Shown here: piece after piece, positions 44,685 to 53,339 of the stretch
How positions within the stretch are numbered: the stretch's first letter is position 1
Layout of the letters: every line of letters starts with the position of its first letter
Assembly: GCA_040880065.1 (NCBI GenBank)
Contig: JBBDJE010000003.1
Span: forward strand, 124,001-188,000
Length of the DNA stretch: 64,000 bases
Origin: Abyssibius sp040880065
GTDB taxonomy: Bacteria > Pseudomonadota > Alphaproteobacteria > Rhodobacterales > Rhodobacteraceae
Direction: 5' to 3'
Notes under the pieces: generated by a model
Told to the model about the DNA's origin: nothing
Seen by the model: only the letters and a program-made list of their open reading frames with translations
The model's database searches: none
Made by a program: the position numbers and the translations under genes

Positions 44685-45244
44685 TACCCGACCTCTTTCA
44701 TTGCGTTTTGAAGTTGTGAGAGTTTCGATTTGATCGACGTATCAACCATTACCGAACCGACTTTTACGATTAAACCGCCAATCAGCGAAGGATCGACGGT
44801 TTCATTCATGGTAATCTTTTTTCCAAGGCTCTCGGCCAGGGTTGCCGAAAGCGCCTTGCGCTGTTCGGCGGAAAGCTTGCTGGCGGCAGTCACATCGGCC
44901 GTAAGCTCGCCGCGCGCCTCGGCGGCAAGGGCTTTGAAGGCGGCGATGGTTGCGCCCAGTTCAGGCAGGCGGCGGTTGGACGCCATCAGCGCCACGGTGG
45001 ATGACACCTCGCCGCCGAGTTCCATTTTCGTGCAAATTGCGGCCATAGCCGCCCCCTGCTGATCGCGCGGATAAATCGGCGACTGCGTCAGATCACGCAA
45101 ATCGCTGCTTTCAGCCATTGCCGCTGCAAGCGTATCAAGATCGGCCTCGATGGGCTTGAGCCGTTTGCTCTCGGCTGCGATTTCAAACAGCGCGGTTGCA
45201 TAGCGACCGGCGGCTCCGGAGGTCAATGAAGCAGTGGCTGACAC
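44684..45244 (-). CDS. atpH: F1 ATP synthase delta subunit
   Basis: Peripheral-stalk subunit (OSCP homologue, 186 residues) joining F1 to F0. The start is a GTG at 45244 preceded by AAAGGGG; homologues begin with the matching TASLTSGAAGRYATALFEIA. The signature is VDPSLIGGLIVKVGSVMVD near the C-terminus. It is the first gene of the F1-only cluster; F0 genes lie elsewhere, as usual in alphaproteobacteria. Confidence 0.96.
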   Translation of the reverse strand: MSATASLTSGAAGRYATALFEIAAESKRLKPIEADLDTLAAAMAESSDLRDLTQSPIYPRDQQGAAMAAICTKMELGGEVSSTVALMASNRRLPELGATIAAFKALAAEARGELTADVTAASKLSAEQRKALSATLAESLGKKITMNETVDPSLIGGLIVKVGSVMVDTSIKSKLSQLQNAMKEVG

Positions 45245-45329
45245 GGGCACCCCTTTGGTTACACACACACCGCGAGAATCGCGGCGCGACAGGATCGGGC
45301 CACCTAGGCAACCCAACTAAATCGGCGCC

Positions 45330-45358
45330 GTGATAGCAGAGCATTTCTTGGCAGGCAA
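45330..45358 (-). promoter_or_regulatory. Candidate promoter of the atp operon
   Basis: Reading the minus strand, TTGCCT (45358-45353) and TATCAC (45335-45330) are 17 bp apart, about 85 bp upstream of the atpH GTG. Only moderately close to consensus. Confidence 0.45.
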
Positions 45359-45444
45359 GTGATCGGCGGATAATAGCCGCTGCTAAAAATCCATGTTTTA
45401 CAGGATATAGCGCAATTGCAGCGCAAGTGCGACGCTTTGTTGCG

Positions 45445-46299
45445 CTAGGCAGGCGGAATATCTTTGCCTTTCGGGGCGGGGTTGCCGAATCTTTGTTCAT
45501 GTGTGGTGGCTTCGCGGGCGCGGTTTGGCACGGGGTTGGGCACGCGGTTGGGCACGCGGTTTGGAATTGGGCGTGGTCGCGCCAGCCCTTGCAGCACATC
45601 AAGCGGCGCACGCACGGCATCGCGCAGCCCGCTAGGTGGCGCATAGACCTGCTTTGTTGCCTCAACCAACAGCACACCGGCCATAATTCTCAGGCCCAGC
45701 CGGCGCCCGACACGCCCAAACAACCGCGCCAAACGCAGCCAAAAGGCGCGGTGGCTTGGCCACATATACAGCGCCTTGTCGTGCCAGTCGGGCTGGAAGC
45801 GACGGGCGCGCAACAAGGCTTCCAGCTGGCCCATACTATAGGGGCGGCCATAGCCAAAGGGCGTGGTATCGCGCCGCGCCCAAAATCCGGCGCGGTTGGG
45901 CACAATGAACATCACCTTGCCGCCGGGGGCCAGCACGCGCCAGATTTCGTCGAGCAAGGCTTCCGGCGCTTCGCAGGTTTCCAGCCCGTGCGCCACGATG
46001 ATCCGATCAACAGTGCCGCCGGGCAGCGGCCATTGGGTTTCTTCCACAAGCGCTGACAGGTTGGCATCACCCGGGGGCCAGCGCATGACCCCCTGGGCCG
46101 CAGGCATAAGCGACAGCACACGGCGCGCCGTGCCAAGATGCGGGCGCAGCAAAGGGGCGGCAAAGCCAAAGCCAACCACCTGCATATGGCGCGACTCCTT
46201 CCAGCGCTTTGCAATGGTTTCTTGCAGGTCGCGCTGCACCGACCGCCCAAGCTTGGTGCGATAGTAAAAGGCGCGCAGGTCGACAACATCCAGATGCAT
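45445..46299 (-). CDS. Class I SAM-dependent methyltransferase
   Basis: A 284-residue methyltransferase (Methyltransf_11-like). The region WPLPGGTVDRIIVAHGLETC followed by EALLDEIWRVLAPGGKVMFI is the post-motif part of a Rossmann-like fold. The SAM-binding glycine motif at the N-terminus is weak. The substrate is unknown. It diverges from gloB with 64 bp between starts, a frequent pairing in the family. The C-terminus is unusual: four tandem 12-bp units give PNRVPNRVPNPVPNRA and a basic tail. Confidence 0.85.
   Translation of the reverse strand: MHLDVVDLRAFYYRTKLGRSVQRDLQETIAKRWKESRHMQVVGFGFAAPLLRPHLGTARRVLSLMPAAQGVMRWPPGDANLSALVEETQWPLPGGTVDRIIVAHGLETCEAPEALLDEIWRVLAPGGKVMFIVPNRAGFWARRDTTPFGYGRPYSMGQLEALLRARRFQPDWHDKALYMWPSHRAFWLRLARLFGRVGRRLGLRIMAGVLLVEATKQVYAPPSGLRDAVRAPLDVLQGLARPRPIPNRVPNRVPNPVPNRAREATTHEQRFGNPAPKGKDIPPA
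45520..45567 (-). repeat. Four tandem 12-bp units in the methyltransferase C-terminus
   Basis: Units GCGGTTTGGCAC, GGGGTTGGGCAC, GCGGTTGGGCAC and GCGGTTTGGAAT occur head to tail. On the minus strand they encode a proline/asparagine/arginine repeat. Slippage could alter unit number between strains while keeping frame. Confidence 0.8.
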
Positions 46300-46363
46300 T
46301 GTATCTTGTCCAGTGTTGGGCCAGACTGAAATCTGGCGTTATGAATTGCGGAGGATGGCAGAA

Positions 46364-47131
46364 ATGTCAGCAGAAATCATCACCATTCCCTGCCTTTCCG
46401 ACAATTACGCCTTTCTGCTGCATGATTCGAGCTCTGGCAAAACAATGCTGGTCGATGCCCCCGAAGCAGACCCGATTCTGGCCGCAGTAAAAGCGCAAGG
46501 CTGGCAGATAGACCGTGTGCTGTTAACCCACCACCACCCCGACCATGTGCAGGGGCTTGGCGCCATTCGCGATGCGTTTGCCCCGCAAGTGGCCGGCTGC
46601 GCCGCCGACGCCCACCGCCTGCCCCCGCTTGATATTGCGCTCACCGAAGGGGATGAACTGGCAATAGGCGGGCTGGTTGGCCGCATTCTGGATGTATCTG
46701 GCCACACGATCAACCATATCGCCTGGTATGTGCCCGACGCGCAGGCCGTCTTTACGGCAGATAGCCTTATGGCCTTAGGGTGCGGGCGGGTGTTTGAAGG
46801 CACGTTCGAGCAGATGCACGAAAGCCTGCAAAAACTCGCCGCGCTCCCGCCGGAAACATGGGTCTATTCCGGCCATGAATATACCGTTGCGAATGCGCGC
46901 TTTGCCCAATCTATTGATGGCGGAAACGACGCGCTGGCCGCGCGCGTGTCCGAAATTTCCGCAACGCGCGCTGCGGGCAAAGCCACCGTGCCCAGCCAGT
47001 TGGTGCTGGAATTGGCCACAAACCCGTTTCTGCGCGCCGCAGATGCCGGCATTCGCACCGCACTTGGCATGCAAACCGCTACCGATGCCGCCGTATTTGC
47101 CGCTATTCGCCGTAAAAAAGACACGTTTTGA
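46364..47131 (+). CDS. gloB: Hydroxyacylglutathione hydrolase (glyoxalase II)
   Basis: Metallo-beta-lactamase-fold thioesterase, the second enzyme of glyoxalase detoxification, hydrolysing S-lactoylglutathione (255 residues). The metal motif is VLLTHHHPDHVQGLGAI, with further ligands in DVSGHTINHIAWYV and YSGHEYTVANARFA. The ATG at 46364 has GGAGGA eight bases upstream; the ATG at 46355 lies inside that site. It lies upstream of clpA, about 150 bp apart. Confidence 0.95.
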   Translation: MSAEIITIPCLSDNYAFLLHDSSSGKTMLVDAPEADPILAAVKAQGWQIDRVLLTHHHPDHVQGLGAIRDAFAPQVAGCAADAHRLPPLDIALTEGDELAIGGLVGRILDVSGHTINHIAWYVPDAQAVFTADSLMALGCGRVFEGTFEQMHESLQKLAALPPETWVYSGHEYTVANARFAQSIDGGNDALAARVSEISATRAAGKATVPSQLVLELATNPFLRAADAGIRTALGMQTATDAAVFAAIRRKKDTF

Positions 47132-47286
47132 CATTGCTATCAGAGCGGGCACACTGTTCTATTAACAGAACGTGAACGCTTGATTGGCGCACACCCCTTG
47201 AACCTTGTCCAATGACAACCGAAGTTTAAGGAAACAGCGCTAGGTTTTACAGCGCTGCACCGCATAGACGAGACAGGAGGCCTTTG

Positions 47287-49608
47287 ATGCCGACATTTTC
47301 CAGCACGCTAGAAACCGCAATCCACGGTGCGCTTAGCCTTGCCAATGACCGCCGCCACGAATTGGCCACGCTTGAGCACCTGCTTCTTTCATTGATCGAC
47401 GAGCCGGACGCGCTGCATGTGATGCAGGCCTGCGGGGTGAATGTTGAAAAGCTGCGCAAAGACCTGATCCGTTATCTTGATGAAGATCTGGATTCGCTGA
47501 TCTCCGATATCGAAGGCAGCGAGGCCGCGCCCGGCACCGGGTTTCAGCGGGTCATTCAGCGCGCGGCAATCCATGTACAAACCTCGGGCCATTCCGAGGT
47601 GACAGGCGCCAATGTGCTGGTCGCGATCTTCAACGAGCGTGAAAGCCACGCCACATATTTCCTGCAAGAACAGGACATGACGCGCTATGACGCGGTGAAT
47701 TTCATCAGCCACGGCGTTGCGAAGAATCCCTCCTATTCGGAGCCACGCAGCGTGAAGGGCGTGGAAGAGGTGCGCCAAGGCAGCACCGATGGTGGGCAGA
47801 AGGAAAAAGGCGAGAGCGCGCTGGCCAAATACTGCGTGGATTTGAACACCAAAGCGCGCAAGGGCGATGTCGACCCGCTGATCGGCCGCGTGCCGGAAGT
47901 GGAGCGTTGCATTCAAATTCTGTGCCGCCGCCGCAAGAACAACCCGCTGCTTGTGGGCGACCCCGGCGTTGGTAAAACCGCCATCGCCGAAGGGCTGGCG
48001 CGCAAGATCGTGCAGGGCGAAGTGCCCGAAGTTCTGGCGAAAACCACCATCTATTCGCTTGATATGGGCGCGCTTCTGGCTGGCACCCGCTATCGCGGTG
48101 ACTTTGAAGAGCGCCTGAAAGAGGTGGTGAAAGAGCTTGAGGCACACCCCTCTGCGGTGCTGTTCATTGATGAAATTCACACGGTGATTGGCGCAGGCGC
48201 CACCTCGGGCGGGGCGATGGATGCCTCCAACCTGCTGAAACCGGCGCTGCAGGGCGGCAAGCTGAAATGCATGGGCTCGACCACCTTCACCGAGTTTCGC
48301 CAGCATTTTGACAAGGATCGTGCACTGTCCCGCCGCTTCCAGAAGATTGATGTGAACGAGCCGAGCGTGCCGGATGCCATCAAGATTTTGATGGGGCTGA
48401 AACCCTATTTTGAAGAGCATCACCACATTCGCTACACCAATGACGCGATCAAGACCGCCGTGGAAATGTCGGCCCGCTACATCCATGACCGCAAATTGCC
48501 CGACAAGGCGATCGACGTGATCGACGAGGCCGGGGCGGCGCAGATGCTGGTGGCTGAATCCAAACGCCGCAAGACCATCGGCACCAAGGATATCGAAGCC
48601 GTGGTGGCGACGATTGCGCGCATTCCGCCAAAATCGGTCTCCAAAAGTGATGCTGAAAACCTGCGCGACCTCGAAAAGAGCCTCAAGCGCGTGGTGTTCG
48701 GTCAGGATACCGCGATCGAGGCGCTGGCCTCGGCCATCAAGCTTGGCCGCGCCGGGCTGCGCGAGCCGGAAAAACCCATCGGCAACTACCTGTTTGCCGG
48801 GCCAACCGGTGTGGGCAAAACCGAGGTCGCCAAGCAATTGGCCGATACGTTGGGCGTGGAACTGCTGCGCTTTGATATGTCGGAATATATGGAGAAACAC
48901 GCCGTTTCGCGGCTGATCGGCGCGCCGCCGGGCTATGTCGGCTTTGATCAGGGCGGTTTGCTGACCGACCAGGTCGACCAGCACCCGCATTCTGTGCTGT
49001 TGCTCGACGAAATTGAAAAAGCCCACCCCGATGTGTTCAACATTCTGCTGCAGGTCATGGACCACGGCAAGATGACCGACCATAACGGCCGGCAGGTCGA
49101 TTTTCGCAATGTCGTGCTGATTATGACCAGCAATGCCGGCGCGGCCGATCAGGCCAAATCGGCCATCGGTTTCGGGCGCGACCGGCGCGAGGGCGAGGAT
49201 ATGGCGGCGATTGAAAAGCTGTTCAGCCCGGAATTTCGCAACCGGCTGGATGCCGTCATTTCCTTCGCGCCGCTGCCGCGCGCTGTGATTTTGAAGGTTG
49301 TGGACAAGTTTGTCATGCAGCTTGAAAACCAGTTGATGGACCGCAACGTGCATCTGGACCTAACCCCGGAAGCCGCCGAATGGCTGGCGGAAAAGGGCTT
49401 TGATGACAAGATGGGCGCGCGGCCTTTGGCGCGGGTCATTCAGGAACATGTCAAAAAACCGATGGCCGAAGAGTTGCTGTTTGGCAAACTCGTCAAGGGT
49501 GGCGTGGTGCGGATTATCGTGAAAGACGGCGCGCTGGAGCTGGAATATTCCGACCTTGCTGCCAAGCAGATCACCGGGCGCAAAACCCCGCTTCTGGCCG
49601 CCGACTGA
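47287..49608 (+). CDS. clpA: ATP-dependent Clp protease ATP-binding subunit ClpA
   Basis: AAA+ unfoldase feeding ClpP (773 residues). It has the Clp N-domain (residues 1-140), the first AAA module with LVGDPGVGKTAIAEGLARKI and the second with FAGPTGVGKTEVAKQLADTL. The ClpP-binding loop is seen as SAIGFGRD. ACAGGAGG 8 bp before the ATG sets the start; a TTG directly upstream is not needed. The adaptor clpS is not adjacent. Confidence 0.97.
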   Translation: MPTFSSTLETAIHGALSLANDRRHELATLEHLLLSLIDEPDALHVMQACGVNVEKLRKDLIRYLDEDLDSLISDIEGSEAAPGTGFQRVIQRAAIHVQTSGHSEVTGANVLVAIFNERESHATYFLQEQDMTRYDAVNFISHGVAKNPSYSEPRSVKGVEEVRQGSTDGGQKEKGESALAKYCVDLNTKARKGDVDPLIGRVPEVERCIQILCRRRKNNPLLVGDPGVGKTAIAEGLARKIVQGEVPEVLAKTTIYSLDMGALLAGTRYRGDFEERLKEVVKELEAHPSAVLFIDEIHTVIGAGATSGGAMDASNLLKPALQGGKLKCMGSTTFTEFRQHFDKDRALSRRFQKIDVNEPSVPDAIKILMGLKPYFEEHHHIRYTNDAIKTAVEMSARYIHDRKLPDKAIDVIDEAGAAQMLVAESKRRKTIGTKDIEAVVATIARIPPKSVSKSDAENLRDLEKSLKRVVFGQDTAIEALASAIKLGRAGLREPEKPIGNYLFAGPTGVGKTEVAKQLADTLGVELLRFDMSEYMEKHAVSRLIGAPPGYVGFDQGGLLTDQVDQHPHSVLLLDEIEKAHPDVFNILLQVMDHGKMTDHNGRQVDFRNVVLIMTSNAGAADQAKSAIGFGRDRREGEDMAAIEKLFSPEFRNRLDAVISFAPLPRAVILKVVDKFVMQLENQLMDRNVHLDLTPEAAEWLAEKGFDDKMGARPLARVIQEHVKKPMAEELLFGKLVKGGVVRIIVKDGALELEYSDLAAKQITGRKTPLLAAD

Positions 49609-49708
49609 CCGCGCCTGCCGGTGGCGGCGCGACAGGCGCCGCGCTAGCCGACCCAATCCACCCGCGCCGCGTGGCCAGCTTTGGCGCGCGGCGCGGGTTT
49701 CTGGCGCC

Positions 49709-49815
49709 TAGAGCGTATCGCATTCATCTGCATTCACGCGACACGCTCTAACTTTTTGATGACGCATGTTTAAATGCAGAAAACCGGTTCCCACTTTTGT
49801 TGCAACATGCGCTAG
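49709..49815 (+). repeat. Dispersed structured intergenic repeat, copy 1
   Basis: About 107 bp. It opens with an imperfect 12-bp hairpin (AGAGCGTATCGC with GCGACACGCTCT). A second small hairpin follows around GCAT...ATGC, then AAAACCGGTTCCCAC, and it ends GCAACATGCGCTAG. The copy at 58943-59050 aligns along its whole length. Its right end provides the TAG stop (49814-49812) of the minus-strand OmpA-domain gene. AAACCGGTTTCC-type sequences are known as abundant dispersed repeats in alphaproteobacteria such as Rhizobiales. Confidence 0.7.
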
Positions 49816-51980
49816 CGCTCGGTAAATTTCAGCTCGATCCGGCGGTTGCGGGCCAGTGCTTCGGGGCTGTCGCCAAGGTCGATGGGCTGAAACTCGCCAA
49901 AGCCGGTGGCGGCCAAGCGGTCGGCGGGAATAGCCTCCTCCTGCACCAGATAGAGTACGACAGACAAGGCGCGCGCCTGGCTCAGTTCCCAGTTGTTCCG
50001 AAAACGAGCGCCGGGGTTGAGTGGGCGCGCGTCTGTATGGCCATCAACCCGCAGCACCCAGTTTATTTCGGGGGGGATTTCGCCCGACACTTCGCGCACC
50101 AAGGCGGCGACTTTGGCAATCTCCGCGCGGCCCTCGGCGCCCAGATCGGCGGAACCGGCGGCAAACAGCACTTCCGAGGGGAAGACAAACCGGTCGCCGG
50201 TGATGACCACATCTTCCCTGTCTCCCAGAATTTCGCGCACACGGCCAAAGAATTCCGAACGGTAGTTGCGCAGCTGGTCGGCCTCGGCCTCCAGCAATAT
50301 GCGGGCCTGTTCTTCTGCATCGGCGCGGGCGGCCTCGGCATCGGCGCGGGCCTGTTCGGCACGTGCGCGCGCCGATTGCTCCGAAGCGACCTGCGCCAAC
50401 GCCGCGTTCAGCTCCGAGCCAAGCGTTTCCAGCCGCACCTGCGCTTGCGCATCACGCGCGGCAGAGGCATCGAGCAGGCCTTGCAGCGCATTTAGCTCGC
50501 TGCGCAGTGCCGCGGTTTGCTGGTTGAGAAGCTCCAGTTCGGCGGCGGCGGCTTCGGCTTCACGGTTGCGTTCGCTTATGATGGCACGCGCTTCTTCCAG
50601 CGCAATATCGCGGGCGCGCAACGCGGCAGTGGCATCACCGCGCAAGGCGGCCAAATCGTCGGCGGCGGCGCGGGCGGCGGCCAGTTCTAGCAATGCTTCT
50701 TCGGCGCGGCGGCGCTGCTCTTCCAGCGCAAGGGTCATGGCCGTCAACTCGCTATCGGCATTCGCAAGCCGGGCACGCAGGGCTTCGGCGGCGGCGGCTT
50801 CGGCAAGCTGGGCCTGTTCGGCTTCGGAGAGGGCGGCAGCGCGTTCGGCAAGTGCAAGTTCGGCGGCGGCAATGGCGTTGTTCTTGGTCGAAAGCAATTC
50901 GGCCAGTCGCTCGGCATCGGCCTCGGATTGAGCCTGCGCATCAAGCGCTGCGATGCGCGCCGCTTCGGTTTGAGCAAGTTCAGCGGCAACACCATCACGT
51001 TCGCGCATCGCGTCAGACAGTTCGGCCAGCACAGCCACGCGGGCCAATTCGGCAGCACTTAGCCGCTCTTCCAACAGGCGTTGGGCTTCGGCATTCGCAA
51101 TCAGATTTGCGGTTGCATCATCCAGCCTGCCGCGCAATTCGCGCACTTGCGAATTTACATCGCCTTGCATCGATTCAAGGCTGGCCACACGCGCAGCGGC
51201 ATCGCGCCGTGCGGCCTCGGCCAGCAGCAATGCCTGCGCGTTGGTCGCCACCTGATCTTGCAACGAGGCGATGGTATCGGCCCGCGCGGCGGATTCGGCG
51301 CGTAATCCGGCGATCATCTGCTCCAATGCTTCGGCGCGGGCGGCGGCAAGGCGAGCCTCTTGTTCTTGCACCGAAATTTCGCTGCGCGCTTGGGCCAGCG
51401 CAATTTCAGCCGCCTCGCGGGCAGAAATTTCAACGCTCTGCGCCTCTTGCAAAGCGGCCAGCGTGGCGCGGCTTTCATCAAGGGTTGCGCTTGTTTCGCT
51501 CAGCGCCGCCTGCGTGTTGGCAAGCTCGGATTGCGCCACGAGAAGCCGTGTATCCAGATCATCACGCTGCGCCAGAAGGCTGGCAACCTGTTCCTCAAAG
51601 CTGGCAATCTGCGCGCGCGCCACCGATTGCGCATCGAGCAATGCCGCACGTTCGCGGCTCAGGCTGGCGATCACGGCGCTTTGGCTGTCGGCGTTGCGCG
51701 CGGCATCGGCAAGGCGTGCGTCCAGCGCGCCGATCTGGTCATTCAGCGCGCGGTTGCGGGCTTCCTGCAACCCAAGCGCCGATGCAAGACCGGAGATTTG
51801 CGCGGTCAGGTCATCAAGCTCGGTGCGCTGGCCGGTGATGGTTTCGTTCAGGGTGAACTGCACGATCATGAAAATCGACAGCACGAAGAACAGCACCAGC
51901 AGCAGCGCGGTCATCGCGTCAACGAAGCCGGGCCAGATATTTGCCTCTGAACGTGAAAAACCGCGCCGCGACAGGGCCAT
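49812..51980 (-). CDS. MotB-like OmpA-domain protein with a very long coiled coil
   Basis: A 722-residue protein built as a stator B subunit. A single membrane helix near the N-terminus carries a likely proton-binding aspartate (FVDAMTALLLVLFFVLSIF, D21). About 540 residues of alanine/glutamate-rich coiled coil follow (for example LAQARSEISVQEQEARLAAA). The C-terminal OmpA-like peptidoglycan-binding domain (about 590-722) has VDGHTDARPLNPGARFRNNW. MotB and ZorB have far shorter periplasmic linkers. The gene follows the MotA-like gene, 3 bp apart. The role is unknown, but the pair should convert proton flow into force at the cell wall. Confidence 0.8.
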   Translation of the reverse strand: MALSRRGFSRSEANIWPGFVDAMTALLLVLFFVLSIFMIVQFTLNETITGQRTELDDLTAQISGLASALGLQEARNRALNDQIGALDARLADAARNADSQSAVIASLSRERAALLDAQSVARAQIASFEEQVASLLAQRDDLDTRLLVAQSELANTQAALSETSATLDESRATLAALQEAQSVEISAREAAEIALAQARSEISVQEQEARLAAARAEALEQMIAGLRAESAARADTIASLQDQVATNAQALLLAEAARRDAAARVASLESMQGDVNSQVRELRGRLDDATANLIANAEAQRLLEERLSAAELARVAVLAELSDAMRERDGVAAELAQTEAARIAALDAQAQSEADAERLAELLSTKNNAIAAAELALAERAAALSEAEQAQLAEAAAAEALRARLANADSELTAMTLALEEQRRRAEEALLELAAARAAADDLAALRGDATAALRARDIALEEARAIISERNREAEAAAAELELLNQQTAALRSELNALQGLLDASAARDAQAQVRLETLGSELNAALAQVASEQSARARAEQARADAEAARADAEEQARILLEAEADQLRNYRSEFFGRVREILGDREDVVITGDRFVFPSEVLFAAGSADLGAEGRAEIAKVAALVREVSGEIPPEINWVLRVDGHTDARPLNPGARFRNNWELSQARALSVVLYLVQEEAIPADRLAATGFGEFQPIDLGDSPEALARNRRIELKFTER

Positions 51981-51983
51981 AGC

Positions 51984-53186
51984 CTAGCCCTGCCCCCGCG
52001 CGTTTGCCAGCGCCATCACGCTTTGGGCAAGCTGTGCAAGGTCGCTGCGCAGTTCGGCAATCGAATCCTGCCGGCCCGCCGACATTTCTTCGAGAATGCG
52101 CAAAAGCTGCACATCGATGTTGCGCAGCCGGGCGCGCGCTTCGCTGTCCAGCAGCCCGGCCTCTTCCTCACGGGCGCGCAGCACCTTGGCAATTTCGCTT
52201 TGCGATGCGGCGATGCGTTCAAGCACCGCCATGGCGCTGCCGCCGATCCCGCCGCCGCCACCACTTTTTTGCACGGCATGGGTCATATCCGAAATGCCGG
52301 ATGCCAGCCGGGCCAGGCTCGCCTCGGTTTTCTGGCGGGCCTCCTCGCCGCGCAGCACCACATCTTTCAGGGTTTCAAGCTGAAGCCCGGTCTGTTCGGC
52401 CAGACCCATCAGCCCCGAAGTGTCATGGCCGCCACCATCGCCACTGCCGTCGCCGGAAAACAGGCTGATGCGGGTGATCGAGGATAGCCATTCTTCCAGC
52501 TCCATGTAAAAACGGTTCTGGCCGTGGCTGGCAAAAAGCTCCAGCAGACCAACGACCAGCGATCCCGTCAGCCCCAGAAGCGAACTGGCAAAGGCCGTGC
52601 CCATGCCGCCAAGCTGGTCTTCCAGCCCGTTCATCAGCCGCCCGAACGCTTCCATCGAGCTTTGGCCCTCCTGCGGTTCGAGGCTGCGGATGGTATCGAC
52701 CACGGCAGGCACCGTGGTGGCAAGGCCGAAGAACGTGCCCAAAAGACCAAGGAAAATCAGCAGGTTGATAATGTAACGGGTAATGTCGCGCGCCTCGTCA
52801 AGCCGCGTGGCCACGGAATCAAGGATCGAGCGGGTCGAGCTTGAGGTCAGCGAGCGGCGCGCGCGCGTATCGCGCAGCATGGCAGCAAGCGGTGCAAGCA
52901 GGCGGGGTGAGGCCACGAACTCGTTGCCGGGCCGGTCAAGCGCAAAGCCCTCAAGCCATTGCACCGAAAGTGTAAGCATCCACATTTGCCAAAAACACGC
53001 AAACAGCCCAATAACAAAGACTGCAACAATGAACCCGTTCAGGTAAGGCGAGGCCAGAAGGATCGGCTCGATAAACGGGTAAGAGACATAGGCACCGCCG
53101 CCAACCAACCCCAGAATGACAAACATTGTCAGCGTTTGGCGTGTCGGCTGGCTGAAATGCGGCTCTTTAGCCGTGTCAAAATTCAT
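51984..53186 (-). CDS. MotA/ExbB/TolQ-like stator protein
   Basis: A 400-residue inner-membrane protein. Two helices occupy about residues 20-72, and a second pair, typical of the ExbB/TolQ/MotA proton channel, lies at about 137-160 (IINLLIFLGLLGTFFGLATT) and 195-225 (GMGTAFASSLLGLTGSLVVG). After these comes a glycine-rich linker (SGDGSGDGGGHDTSG) and a helical cytoplasmic tail of about 150 residues. AAGGGG before the ATG at 53186 sets the start. It pairs with the downstream coiled-coil protein. Standard TolQ, ExbB or MotA identity is unlikely given its size and tail. Confidence 0.8.
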   Translation of the reverse strand: MNFDTAKEPHFSQPTRQTLTMFVILGLVGGGAYVSYPFIEPILLASPYLNGFIVAVFVIGLFACFWQMWMLTLSVQWLEGFALDRPGNEFVASPRLLAPLAAMLRDTRARRSLTSSSTRSILDSVATRLDEARDITRYIINLLIFLGLLGTFFGLATTVPAVVDTIRSLEPQEGQSSMEAFGRLMNGLEDQLGGMGTAFASSLLGLTGSLVVGLLELFASHGQNRFYMELEEWLSSITRISLFSGDGSGDGGGHDTSGLMGLAEQTGLQLETLKDVVLRGEEARQKTEASLARLASGISDMTHAVQKSGGGGGIGGSAMAVLERIAASQSEIAKVLRAREEEAGLLDSEARARLRNIDVQLLRILEEMSAGRQDSIAELRSDLAQLAQSVMALANARGQG

Positions 53187-53339
53187 ATTTACCCCTTCAT
53201 ACATGAGTTGGACGGCGCAAAAAGCAGTTGCACCAATGCCAACCATCGCAAACTACTGCCCAATAGCGCTTGCGTCAAAGCACAACTGGGCTAATTTACC
53301 CACAGGTATATGTTAACCGCTTTGCAAAGGATTAAGATC

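Noticed and set aside
43266..44711. A 481-codon frame opposite atpA
   Set aside because: Antisense shadow; atpA is intact and conserved on the other strand.
45520..45567. CRISPR-like repeats
   Set aside because: Units are 12 bp, head to tail without spacers, and lie inside a coding frame.
47155..47180. GTTCT/AGAAC inverted repeat upstream of clpA considered as a LexA box
   Set aside because: Alphaproteobacterial LexA sites are direct GTTC repeats with a 7-bp spacer, which this is not.
47389..49353. A 654-codon open frame opposite clpA
   Set aside because: Antisense to a highly conserved AAA+ gene, with no domain signature; typical high-GC shadow.
49611..49639. GCGCCTG/CAGGCGC hairpin after clpA as a terminator
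   Set aside because: It has a long loop and no T tract, so termination is not supported.
49812..53186. Zorya (ZorA/ZorB) defence locus
   Set aside because: The protein proportions are opposite to Zorya (long periplasmic coiled coil rather than long cytoplasmic ZorA tail), and no ZorC, ZorD or ZorE gene is adjacent.
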